In this document: positions 44,803-52,102 of the stretch, piece after piece
Numbering within the stretch: the stretch's first letter is position 1
Layout of the letters: each line of letters begins with the position of its first letter
NCBI GenBank assembly: GCA_963730115.1
Contig: CAVSQM010000009.1
Coordinates: forward strand, 1-64,000
Reading direction: 5' to 3'
Source of the DNA: DASQFQ01 sp963730115
GTDB lineage: Bacteria > Actinomycetota > Thermoleophilia > Solirubrobacterales > Solirubrobacteraceae
Length of the DNA stretch: 64,000 nt
Position numbers and translations under genes: made by a program
The notes under the pieces: model-generated
What the model was told of the DNA's origin: nothing
What the model saw: the letters and a program-made list of their open reading frames with translations, nothing else
Database searches by the model: none

Positions 44803-45923
44803 GCCCGGTACGCCTCCGCGACCCGCTCGAGCGACTCCGCGAGCGAAAGCCGCCGCGCGTTCGCGGCGTACCACGCGGCGGTGGACGCCCGCAGCTCCGG
44901 CCCGGCCTCGCGCACGCGCGTGATCGCGGCGGCGAGGTCCTCCGGCGAGGCGGAGGCGGCGACGAAGCCGTTGACCCCGTCCTCGATCAGCTCGGTCGCG
45001 GCGTTGTCGGGGTCGGCGACGACGACCGCCGGCGTCCCCGCCGCGCACGCCTCGACGACCACGAGGCCGTAGCCCTCGCGTCGCGACGGCAGCACCAAGC
45101 AGAGCGCCCGCCGCAGCGCGGCCTCGACCTGCTCGCCGGGGACGAAGCCGGGCGCGGACACGCGGTCGCCGACGCCCAGCTCCGCGATCAGCGCCAGCAC
45201 GCGCTCGCGCTCCGGGCCGTCGCCGTAGATCTCCGCCCGCAGCCCCGGCACTGCCGCCACGGCGGGCACCAGCGCGGGCACCCGCTTCTCGGGGATGTGC
45301 CGTCCGGCGAACACCACCACATCGGAGTCGACATAAGGCTCAGCCTGAGCCTCAGACCCGCCCTCGTAGATGCCCCGCAGCACCGTCACGTCGCCCCGCA
45401 GCCCCTCGGAGCGCAGCCGCGCCGCGTGCAGCTCCGACAGGCAGAACGCCCGCTGCGGGATCCGCGCACACGCCCGCTGCACCTGCCAGCCGATCCACCC
45501 GCCGACCGGCCCGAGATACGAGCGCCAGTACGCCCGCGTCCACACCTCGAGCCAGTCGACCACCAGCCGATAGCCGCCCACCCGCCGCAGAAAACCGGCC
45601 GCGAGCAGGGAGAAATACGGGAACGAGATGGTCTGGACCACGTCGTAGCGCCGGCCCCGGAGCAGCAGGTGGGCGAGGACGCCGAGGCCGAACACCAGCG
45701 GCGGCAACACCCGGCGGCGGCCGGAGGCGGTGTACAGCGCGAGGCGGGGTCCGACGGCGCGGATCTCGAACGAGGCGTCCGGCGCCCGATCCCACTGCCG
45801 GAGCGTCAGGTACGTCACCTCGTGCCCGTCAGCCACCAGGCGCTCGGCGACCCCGCGGTACCAGCGCTCGCCGCCCCCGACGGTGTGGGGATACAGGCAG
45901 TCGTAGACGAGGCAGACGCGCAC
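44799..45923 (-). CDS. Family 4 glycosyltransferase
   Basis: GTG 45923 starts MRVCLVYDCLYPHTVGGGER, a GT-B N-terminus with a glycine-rich acceptor loop. RGRRYDVVQTISFPYFSLLA, a basic amphipathic region and AFCLSELHAARLRSEGL follow. The donor domain has VVVFAGRHIPEKRVPALVPA, LRAEIYGDGPERERVLALIA, SAPGFVPGEQVEAALRRALC and LPSRREGYGLVVVEACAAGT, which is the E-x7-E motif. 374 residues. First gene of the operon 45923 to 42599 on this strand, presumably making a surface or pilin glycan. Confidence 0.92.
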   Translation of the reverse strand: MRVCLVYDCLYPHTVGGGERWYRGVAERLVADGHEVTYLTLRQWDRAPDASFEIRAVGPRLALYTASGRRRVLPPLVFGLGVLAHLLLRGRRYDVVQTISFPYFSLLAAGFLRRVGGYRLVVDWLEVWTRAYWRSYLGPVGGWIGWQVQRACARIPQRAFCLSELHAARLRSEGLRGDVTVLRGIYEGGSEAQAEPYVDSDVVVFAGRHIPEKRVPALVPAVAAVPGLRAEIYGDGPERERVLALIAELGVGDRVSAPGFVPGEQVEAALRRALCLVLPSRREGYGLVVVEACAAGTPAVVVADPDNAATELIEDGVNGFVAASASPEDLAAAITRVREAGPELRASTAAWYAANARRLSLAESLERVAEAYRA

Positions 45924-45927
45924 GCGC

Positions 45928-45955
45928 TCAAACCTTTCACGCCAGCGGCCGATAG
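45928..45955 (+). promoter_or_regulatory. Sigma-28-like promoter for the GT2 gene at 45971
   Basis: TCAAA (45928-45932), 15 nt, GCCGATAG (45948-45955), 15 nt before ATG 45971. Confidence 0.55.
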
Positions 45956-45966
45956 GACGCGTGAAA
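45935..45966. promoter_or_regulatory. Inverted repeat TTTCACGC-N16-GCGTGAAA
   Basis: Perfect 8-bp arms (45935-45942, 45959-45966) between divergent glycosyltransferase genes; the right arm is just before ATG 45971 and the repeat spans the sigma-28-like -10 box. Possible operator. Confidence 0.5.
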
Positions 45967-45970
45967 CGTC

Positions 45971-47176
45971 ATGAGCATCGTCGAGCCCCTTCTCTTCCCG
46001 GACCCCGAACTCCTCTCCGACACGCCGGAGGACGAGCTCCTCGTCAGCGTCGTCATCCCGTGCCTCAACGAGGCCGACAACATCGAGCGCTGCGTCACCT
46101 GGGCGCTCACGACGCTGGCCGAGCACGGCATCCCCGGCGAGGTCGTCGTCGCCGACAACGACTCCGAGGACGACTCGGCCGCGCTCGCGCTGAAGGCCGG
46201 CGCCCGCGTCGTCCACGAGCGTCGCCGCGGCTACGGCAACGCGTACATGGCCGGCTTCGGCGCCGCCCGCGGCCGCCACATCGTCATGGCCGACGCCGAC
46301 CTCACCTACGACTTCGGCGAGATCCCGCGCTTCCTCGAGCAGCTCGAGGACGGCGCCGACCTCGTCATGGGCGACCGCATGGACGGCATCCAGCCCGGCG
46401 CCATGCCGTGGCTGCACCAGTACATCGGCAACCCGATCCTCTCCGGCACCCTCAACCTCTTCTACCGCACCGGCGTCCGCGACGCCCACTGCGGCATGCG
46501 CGCCTTCCGCCGCAGCAAGCTGCCCGAGCTCGACCTCCGCACGACCGGGATGGAGTTCGCCTCCGAGATGGTGATCCGCGCCGCCAAGGCCGACCTGACC
46601 ATCCGCCAGCTGCCGATCGACTACCACCCGCGCGGCGGCACCTCCAAGCTCTCGAGCTTCCGCGACGGCTGGCGCCACCTGCGGTTCCTGCTCGTCCACT
46701 CGCCGACCCACCTGTTCGTCATCCCCGGCGCCGTCATGTTCTTCCTCGGCGCGCTGATCGCGCTGATCAGCCTCGGTCGCATCGAGGTCTTCGGCCGCGA
46801 ATGGATGCTGCACTCGATGATCGCGGGCTCGCTGCTCGCCATCGTCGGCACCCAGGTGCTGGCGCTCGGGCTCTGCGCCCACGCGTACGGCAGTTACTTC
46901 ATGGGCGAGCGCGAGCCGTGGTTCGACCGCATGCGCGCCCGCTTCAGCCTCGAGCACGGCCTCCTGGCGGGCAGTGCGATCGCCGGCGCCGGCGCGCTCA
47001 TCGCGGCCGTCATCGTCCTCACGTGGATCCAGCGCGGCTTCGGCGTGCTGAGCGAGGAGCGGCTCCTGGTCGCGGCCTCGGCGCTGATCATCATCGGGCT
47101 GCAGGTCCTGTTCTCGTCCTTCCTGCTCTCGATCCTCGGGCTGCGACGCCGCGACGTCCACTCGACGGATATCTAG
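45971..47176 (+). CDS. Polyprenyl-phosphate glycosyltransferase (GT2, DPM-like) with C-terminal membrane helices
   Basis: ELLVSVVIPCLNEADNIERC, VVADNDSEDDSAALALKAGA, RRGYGNAYMAGFGAARGRHI, MADADLTYDFGEIPRFLEQL (the D-x-D site) and DAHCGMRAFRRSKLPELDL are typical of the dolichol-phosphate-mannose synthase / GtrB branch. LPIDYHPRGGTSKLSSFRDG is the acceptor box. The C-terminal 160 residues hold four membrane helices (LFVIPGAVMFFLGALIALIS and others). It makes a lipid-phosphate-linked sugar for GT-C enzymes. 401 residues. Its promoter matches the pilus-gene promoters and it lies next to the minor-pilin operon, so a role in glycosylating pili or other surface proteins is a reasonable inference. 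Confidence 0.9.
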   Translation: MSIVEPLLFPDPELLSDTPEDELLVSVVIPCLNEADNIERCVTWALTTLAEHGIPGEVVVADNDSEDDSAALALKAGARVVHERRRGYGNAYMAGFGAARGRHIVMADADLTYDFGEIPRFLEQLEDGADLVMGDRMDGIQPGAMPWLHQYIGNPILSGTLNLFYRTGVRDAHCGMRAFRRSKLPELDLRTTGMEFASEMVIRAAKADLTIRQLPIDYHPRGGTSKLSSFRDGWRHLRFLLVHSPTHLFVIPGAVMFFLGALIALISLGRIEVFGREWMLHSMIAGSLLAIVGTQVLALGLCAHAYGSYFMGEREPWFDRMRARFSLEHGLLAGSAIAGAGALIAAVIVLTWIQRGFGVLSEERLLVAASALIIIGLQVLFSSFLLSILGLRRRDVHSTDI

Positions 47177-47177
47177 G

Positions 47178-47205
47178 TCAAGCGCCGCGCGAACCGCGCC
47201 GATAT
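47178..47205 (+). promoter_or_regulatory. Sigma-28-like promoter for the minor-pilin operon
   Basis: TCAAG (47178-47182), 15 nt, GCCGATAT (47198-47205), 8 nt before ATG 47214, so the mRNA is nearly leaderless. Confidence 0.6.
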
Positions 47206-47213
47206 CGCCGGAG

Positions 47214-48611
47214 ATGACCCGACTCCGCTTCTCCGACGCTCGCGGCTTCGCAATGATCGAGGCGATCGCCGCCGCCGCTCTGCTCGCCATCGTCGCCCTC
47301 GGGGTCCTTAAGGGGCTCGACACCGCCCAGCACAGCTCCGGCCGCGAGAAGGCCCGGTCCGTCGCGGCCGCCCTCACCGAGCAGGACCAGGAGCGTCTGC
47401 GCTCGTTCCGCGCCGTCGACCTCGCCAACTACGACGAGTCGCGCGAGATCGAGATCGAGATCAACAAGGTCAAGTACACGATCACGTCGCGCGTCGACTG
47501 GGTCCGTGACTCGACCGGCGGCACGCAGTCGTGCAACAACAGCGCGACGCAGGCGGACTACATGCGGATCACCTCGATCACCGAGTCCTCGCTGATCAAC
47601 ACCCCGATCCCGCCCGTGAAGATGTCGAGCCTCGTCGCGCCCCCGGTCGGCGCGTTCGGCAACAACCAGGGCACGCTGGGCATCCAGGTCAACAACGCCG
47701 CCGGCAAGGGCGTCGAGGGCATGCCGGTGACGATCGCCGGCCCGAGCACGCTCACCAACAGCACGAACTCCGCGGGCTGCGCGATCTTCGCGTACGTCCC
47801 CATCGGCAACTACACGGCGAGCGTCGACTCGGCCGGCTGGGTCGACAAGGGCGGCAACCAGAAGTCCTCCGTCGGCGCCACCGTGAGCCAGGGCACGGTC
47901 AACGTCAAGACGCTCAGCTACGACGAGGCGGCCAGCGTCGACGTCAAGTTCGACACCGAGAAGCTCGACAACTCGACCGACAGCACCGTCACCTCGACCC
48001 AGCTCGCGGCCGCCAACGCCGGCGTGCCCTCGGGTCCGTTCTCGCCGTTCGCCGGCCTGCGCGTCTACAAGCCCGCAGCCGCCGCGAACGTGATCACGGC
48101 CACGGGCCTCTTCCCCTTCACGGACGGCTACGGCCTCTACGGTGGCGGCTGCCCCGGCGCGGACCCGACGCGGAACGACCCCGACTACTACACGGTCTAC
48201 CCCGGCGCCTTCGTGGACGTCGAGCCGGGCGAGGCATCGCCGCAGGTCACGGTGCGGCTGCCCTCGATCAACCTGCGAGTGCTGCACAACGCGCTCCCGC
48301 TGACGGCCGCCGAGCGGCCCTACACCAAGATCGTTGTCACGTCGAGGAGCACCAACTGCAGCGAGAAGTTCACCTACCCGGCGCCCGCGGTGAACACCAC
48401 CGGATACCTGCCGAACTCGGCGCTGCCGTTCGGCAACTACGACGTGTGCGTGGAGTCCCGCGTGCCCGGCGGCGGCAGCACGCTGAAGGCCCGGACGCTG
48501 ACCGGCGTCAGGAACTGGTACCACCGCGGCATCAAGCCGACGGCCGACCCGTCGCTCCCGATCAGCCCGGTCATCGACATGCTCGGCGCGCCCAACGGGA
48601 CCTGCACATGA
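47214..48611 (+). CDS. Minor pilin, PilV-like, with carboxypeptidase-regulatory-like domain
   Basis: The type III signal is visible: a basic leader, then G11 and FAMIEAIAAAALLAIVALGV with Glu at +5. The processed protein is about 454 residues, far longer than ordinary minor pilins. Residues about 155-215 (GTLGIQVNNAAGKGVEGMPV, TIAGPSTLTNSTNSAGCAIF, YVPIGNYTASVDSAGWV) form a carboxypeptidase-regulatory-like beta domain, a common spacer in surface adhesins. A second such module may follow from about 345. Several cysteines could form disulfides. First gene of a three-gene minor-pilin operon; a pilus-tip adhesin is a fair guess. ATGA overlap with the next gene. Confidence 0.88.
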   Translation: MTRLRFSDARGFAMIEAIAAAALLAIVALGVLKGLDTAQHSSGREKARSVAAALTEQDQERLRSFRAVDLANYDESREIEIEINKVKYTITSRVDWVRDSTGGTQSCNNSATQADYMRITSITESSLINTPIPPVKMSSLVAPPVGAFGNNQGTLGIQVNNAAGKGVEGMPVTIAGPSTLTNSTNSAGCAIFAYVPIGNYTASVDSAGWVDKGGNQKSSVGATVSQGTVNVKTLSYDEAASVDVKFDTEKLDNSTDSTVTSTQLAAANAGVPSGPFSPFAGLRVYKPAAAANVITATGLFPFTDGYGLYGGGCPGADPTRNDPDYYTVYPGAFVDVEPGEASPQVTVRLPSINLRVLHNALPLTAAERPYTKIVVTSRSTNCSEKFTYPAPAVNTTGYLPNSALPFGNYDVCVESRVPGGGSTLKARTLTGVRNWYHRGIKPTADPSLPISPVIDMLGAPNGTCT

Positions 48612-49291
48612 GTCGGCTGCGCGCCCAGGGCGGCTTCACGCTCATCGAGCTGCTCGTCGCGATGACGATCAGCACGATGACGGTGCTGGCCGTCTTCTCG
48701 ATCCTCGAGACGACGATGAAGCAGTCCAACGCGATCGCCGGCCGCGTCAACGCGACCCAGCGCGGGCGCATCACGATGGACACGATCACGCGTCAGCTGC
48801 GCTCGCAGGTGTGCTACAGCCCGACGGTCCCTGCGGTCGTCTCCGGGACCGACGACGCGGTGCGGTTCCACGTCGACCTCACCGACGGCACGAAGCCGAT
48901 CGAGCAGCACGAGATCGTCTTCAACTCGACGGCGAAGACGCTCAGCGAGCGCGTGTGGCCCGGGCAGGGCTCGCCGGTCACGTTCCCGACCATGACGAAG
49001 AACCGGCTGCTGCTCGACAACGCGGCCCGCTCGAACGCTCCGGACGGCTCGGTCATCCCGATCTTCAGGTACTACGCCTACAACACCGCGACCGTGCCGC
49101 GGCCGGTCACGCGGCTGACGACGCCGCTGAGCGCGACCGACATCGGGCGCGTGGCGAAGATCGAGGTGGCGTTCAAGACCCTGCCGCCCGGCAAGGCGAC
49201 GACGGCCGCCGGCGCGGTGTCCCTCCAGAACGAGATCTACGTCCGCGTTGCGGATCCCAACGACCCAGCACCCACTCCCACATGCGCCTGA
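48608..49291 (+). CDS. Minor pilin, PilW/PulJ-like
   Basis: ATG 48608 overlaps the stop of the previous gene. Prepilin motif GFTLIELLVAMTISTMTVLA with G9 as the cleavage residue and Glu at +5, a full N-methylation signal. The globular part has QRGRITMDTITRQLRSQVCY, HVDLTDGTKPIEQHEIVFNS and a long loop with FRYYAYNTATVPR, features of GspJ/PilW pseudopilins. 227 residues. Probably part of the pilus-initiating tip complex. Ten bases overlap the next gene. Confidence 0.92.
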   Translation: MSRLRAQGGFTLIELLVAMTISTMTVLAVFSILETTMKQSNAIAGRVNATQRGRITMDTITRQLRSQVCYSPTVPAVVSGTDDAVRFHVDLTDGTKPIEQHEIVFNSTAKTLSERVWPGQGSPVTFPTMTKNRLLLDNAARSNAPDGSVIPIFRYYAYNTATVPRPVTRLTTPLSATDIGRVAKIEVAFKTLPPGKATTAAGAVSLQNEIYVRVADPNDPAPTPTCA

Positions 49292-50862
49292 TCCCCCGAA
49301 TCCGCACCCGCTTCCTCGCTGTCGAGGACGGCTTCTCCATGATCATCGTCATGGGCGTCATGGCGGCGAGCTCCCTGTTCGTCGCCGCGGCCTTCGCGGC
49401 CGCCAACGGCGACCTTCCGCTGACCCGCGACTCGCAGGACCGCAAGCAGGCGTACGCCGCGGCCGAGGCCGGGATCAACTACTACCAGTACCACCTCAAC
49501 CAGGACCCGGACTACTGGACGCGCTGCATCAACGTGCCGCCGCCGAACGCGACGGAGAACCAGCCGGTCAACCAGAAGTGGAACAAGGTCGGGAACGACC
49601 CCCGCCGCTGGCGCAAGGTCGCGGGCACGCCGACCCAGTACACGATCGAGCTGATGCCGGCCACCGGCTACTCGAGCTGCATCGAGAACAACCTCAGCAC
49701 GATGATCAACCCGGCGACGGGCACGTTCAAGATCGCCGCCACCGGCATGCCGCGCGCGGGCAGCAAGCTCAAGCGCACGCTCGTCGCCGACTTCCGGCGC
49801 CGCTCGTTCCTCGACTTCCTCTACTTCACGGACTTCGAGACGACGGACCCGATCAACTACGCGACCGGCGACCAGAGCTGGGCGCAGGCCAATTGCGGCG
49901 ACCAGTATCGCGCCCAGCGCGACGACGACTGCCGTGAGATCCAGTTCGCGGACGCCGACGCGATCAAGGGCCCGCTGCACACCAACGACGACATCCTCAC
50001 CTGCGGCACGCCGGAGTTCGGGCGCAACAGCGCGGACTCGATCGAGTTCAGCGGCCCGGCCCCCGGCTACGCCAAGGTCGGCGGCTGCTCGGGCGACCCC
50101 GTGTTCAAGGGCCCGCGTCGCGCCGGTGTGAAGGCGCTCACCATGCCGCCCACCAACACGACGCTGCAGGACGTGGCGACCACCGGCGGCCTCGTGTACC
50201 AGGGCAAGACCACGATCCGCTTCAACAGCGGCGGCAACATGACGGTCACCAACCCGTACGTGAACGGCGGGGCGCCGCAGACGCGGGCGCTGCCGGGCAA
50301 CGGTGTCATCTACGTCGCCAACCGCACCGGTGGCTGCGGCAGCCAGCCGCCGCCGTCCAACGCGACCTACAACGAGCCGAACACCTGCGGCAACCTGTAC
50401 GTCAGCGGTACCTACACGTCGAGCATGACGCTGGCGACCGCGAACGACATCATCGTCGCGCCGCCGGCGGGTCAGAGCAACGGCGACCTGCTCGGCAGCG
50501 GCAACTCGGTGATGGGGCTGGTGGCGCAGAACTTCGTGCGCGTCTACCACCGGGTCGACTCGGACTGCGACAACGTCTCGCCGGTCATGAAGACGGTCCG
50601 CATCGACGCGGCGATCCTGTCGCTCGACCACTCCTTCACGGCCGACAACTACGACTGCGGCGCCAAGCTCGAGAACCTCGTCGTGAACGGCGCGATCGCG
50701 CAGAAGTACCGCGGTGCAGTCGGCACCACCGGCGGCACGGGCTTCATCAAGGACTACAACTACGACGACCGCCTGCGCTACCGCAGCCCGCCGTACTTCC
50801 TCGAGCCGATCGCTGCCAGCTGGCACGTCGTCCGCTCGAACGAGCAGGTCCCGCCCCGCTAA
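49282..50862 (+). CDS. PilX-like minor pilin/assembly protein lacking Glu5
   Basis: ATG 49282 overlaps the previous gene. The leader ends with EDGFSMIIVMGVMAASSLFV: after the cleavage Gly, the residue at +5 is Ile and not Glu, as in GspK/PilX-type tip pseudopilins. SQDRKQAYAAAEAGINYYQY is the conserved PilX N-terminal helix. A long domain of 450 residues with repeated beta strands follows (RSFLDFLYFTDFETTDPINY, KGPLHTNDDILTCG, NGVIYVANRTGGCG). 526 residues, much larger than typical PilX, comparable to actinobacterial and cyanobacterial tip-associated proteins of unknown structure. It may cap the filament. Ends at 50862, overlapping the convergent gene by four bases. Confidence 0.88.
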   Translation: MRLIPRIRTRFLAVEDGFSMIIVMGVMAASSLFVAAAFAAANGDLPLTRDSQDRKQAYAAAEAGINYYQYHLNQDPDYWTRCINVPPPNATENQPVNQKWNKVGNDPRRWRKVAGTPTQYTIELMPATGYSSCIENNLSTMINPATGTFKIAATGMPRAGSKLKRTLVADFRRRSFLDFLYFTDFETTDPINYATGDQSWAQANCGDQYRAQRDDDCREIQFADADAIKGPLHTNDDILTCGTPEFGRNSADSIEFSGPAPGYAKVGGCSGDPVFKGPRRAGVKALTMPPTNTTLQDVATTGGLVYQGKTTIRFNSGGNMTVTNPYVNGGAPQTRALPGNGVIYVANRTGGCGSQPPPSNATYNEPNTCGNLYVSGTYTSSMTLATANDIIVAPPAGQSNGDLLGSGNSVMGLVAQNFVRVYHRVDSDCDNVSPVMKTVRIDAAILSLDHSFTADNYDCGAKLENLVVNGAIAQKYRGAVGTTGGTGFIKDYNYDDRLRYRSPPYFLEPIAASWHVVRSNEQVPPR

Positions 50863-51287
50863 GCGCGCGGGCCGAGGACCTCGACGACGCCGATCAGGCG
50901 CTCCGCGTCGACCAGCTCGACGCGGAGGTCGCCTCGCCGTTCCAGCAGCACCTCGAAGCGGGCCGGCGAGCCGGGCTCGATCGGCTCGAGCTTTCCGGCC
51001 TCCGCGATCTCGACGCCGTCGAGCACGTCGCCGCTGACGGTCAGCTCGAGGACGTCGCCCACACGGCCGCGCAGCTGCGCGCGCGGCTTCCCCGGGTCGG
51101 CGGAGATGGTCTTCGCGATCCGGCGCGAGCCGCCCGCGGCCGGCTCCGCCGTCGGGGTCGCGGTGGGGGAGGGCGTGCGCTGCACGATCCCCGGCCGCGT
51201 GCCGGTCGGGCGTGGCGCCAGGCTGGTGGCGAGCGCCGTCAGGCCGAGCAGGACGGCGAACAGGACCAACAGGCGGCGACCGAGCAC
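50859..51287 (-). CDS. Small membrane-anchored hypothetical protein
   Basis: The GTG at 51287 is chosen because it begins just before the membrane segment RRLLVLFAVLLGLTALATSL and lies 7 nt after a TAGCAT box; the longer frame has no support. A Pro/Thr-rich linker (PTGTRPGIVQRTPSPTATPT) leads to an outer domain of about 70 residues with GDVLELTVSGDVLDGVEIAE and RFEVLLERRGDLRVELVDAE, a small beta-sandwich-like pattern. 142 residues. Placed between the minor-pilin operon and pilA; function unknown. Confidence 0.65.
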   Translation of the reverse strand: MLGRRLLVLFAVLLGLTALATSLAPRPTGTRPGIVQRTPSPTATPTAEPAAGGSRRIAKTISADPGKPRAQLRGRVGDVLELTVSGDVLDGVEIAEAGKLEPIEPGSPARFEVLLERRGDLRVELVDAERLIGVVEVLGPRA

Positions 51288-51294
51288 ACGACCG

Positions 51295-51300
51295 ATGCTA
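51295..51300 (-). promoter_or_regulatory. TAGCAT -10 box, leaderless type
   Basis: Minus-strand TAGCAT ends 7 nt before GTG 51287. Confidence 0.45.
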
Positions 51301-51331
51301 GCCGCATGTACGAAATGCACCTCAGCAGGGG

Positions 51332-51359
51332 TTAAGTCACAGGTTCTGCGTGCCGATAC
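51332..51359 (+). promoter_or_regulatory. Sigma-28-like promoter for pilA and its riboswitch
   Basis: TTAAG (51332-51336), 15 nt, GCCGATAC (51352-51359). Transcription would start about 10 nt before the riboswitch aptamer and give a leader of about 175 nt. Confidence 0.65.
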
Positions 51360-51377
51360 GGACCGTGCCAGAACCAA

Positions 51378-51453
51378 GGTGCTAAAGGCAAATCGTCCGC
51401 GAGGGCGAGACGCAAAGCCACGGAGCTCAGGATGAGTTAGCCGGGCTGCCACC
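51378..51453 (+). ncRNA. GEMM-I type riboswitch (c-di-GMP class) in the pilA leader
   Basis: GGTGCTAAAGGCAAATCGTC begins the aptamer. P1 is GGTG (51378-51381) with CACC (51450-51453). The P2 stem TCGTCC/GGGCGA closes a GCGA tetraloop (GNRA), followed by the hallmark GACGCAAAGCC (51410 area), a P3 segment, and GTTAGCCGGGCTGCC as the 3' conserved block. These parts match the GEMM-I consensus, which binds c-di-GMP; variants with a changed ligand-contacting G bind cGAMP and I cannot number that base with certainty, so the ligand is left open. It lies between the promoter and the pilA start 90 nt downstream. On/off direction is not deduced. Confidence 0.88.
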
Positions 51454-51542
51454 GGGTCAGAGATGACCAGTGGGGCACAGGGACCGCGGACCTGGCAAGT
51501 CATTCAACAGGCCCAACGATCCCTTCAGGAGGGTTCACCCAC

Positions 51543-51977
51543 ATGCTCAACAAGCTGCGTTCGCGCATCCAGGACGAGAAGGGCTTCACCCTTATCGAGC
51601 TCCTGGTCGTCATTCTGATCATCGGCATCCTCGCCGCGATCGCCCTTCCCGCCTTCCTCGGTCAGCGCGCCCGTGCGCAGGACACCGAGGGCAAGACCGC
51701 CGTCCGCCAGGGCCAGACCGCCATGGAGACGTTCTACACGGACAACCAGACCTACGTCGCGACGAAGGCTCAGCTCGTCGAGATCGAGCAGTCCCTCGCC
51801 GCCGCGCCTGGCGACAGCTTCACCGTCGTCTCGTCGGCCGCCGACGCCTACGCGCTGCGCGTCACCTCGAAGACCGGCAACACCTTCACCATCACGAAGG
51901 CCAACACCGGCGAGGTCACTCGCTCCTGCACCCGCACGAACCAGAAGGGTGGCTGCCCCGCCAGCCAGAGCTGGTAG
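51543..51977 (+). CDS. Major type IV pilin PilA
   Basis: CAGGAGGG precedes ATG 51543. Prepilin leader of 14 residues ends in Gly, then FTLIELLVVILIIGILAAIA with Glu at +5 and the long hydrophobic helix that packs the filament core. ALPAFLGQRARAQDTEGKTA is the usual start of the globular head, and two C-terminal cysteines (SCTRTNQKGGCPASQSW) give a small D-loop. 144 residues. Cut by the PilD at 53189. Highly controlled: sigma-28-like promoter, riboswitch in the leader, and a terminator directly after it. It resembles short actinobacterial/Geobacter-type pilins. Confidence 0.97.
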   Translation: MLNKLRSRIQDEKGFTLIELLVVILIIGILAAIALPAFLGQRARAQDTEGKTAVRQGQTAMETFYTDNQTYVATKAQLVEIEQSLAAAPGDSFTVVSSAADAYALRVTSKTGNTFTITKANTGEVTRSCTRTNQKGGCPASQSW

Positions 51978-52001
51978 TCAGCACTCTCGCTTCACGCCGT
52001 C

Positions 52002-52025
52002 GAGGCGGGCCTCCGGGCCCGCCTC
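52002..52025 (+). terminator. Terminator after pilA
   Basis: 10-bp perfect stem GAGGCGGGCC / GGCCCGCCTC with loop TCCG, followed by TTCGTCGTTAA. Closes the pilA transcript before the pilM promoter. Confidence 0.8.
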
Positions 52026-52067
52026 TTCGTCGTTAACGGGCCGGCTCGGCGAGCCGCAGAACGGCAC

Positions 52068-52095
52068 TCAAGCGCCGTGCCCGGCGTGCCGATAC
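52068..52095 (+). promoter_or_regulatory. Sigma-28-like promoter for pilM
   Basis: TCAAG (52068-52072), 15 nt, GCCGATAC (52088-52095), 7 nt before GTG 52103, so the mRNA is probably leaderless. Confidence 0.6.
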
Positions 52096-52102
52096 GAGCA
52101 TC

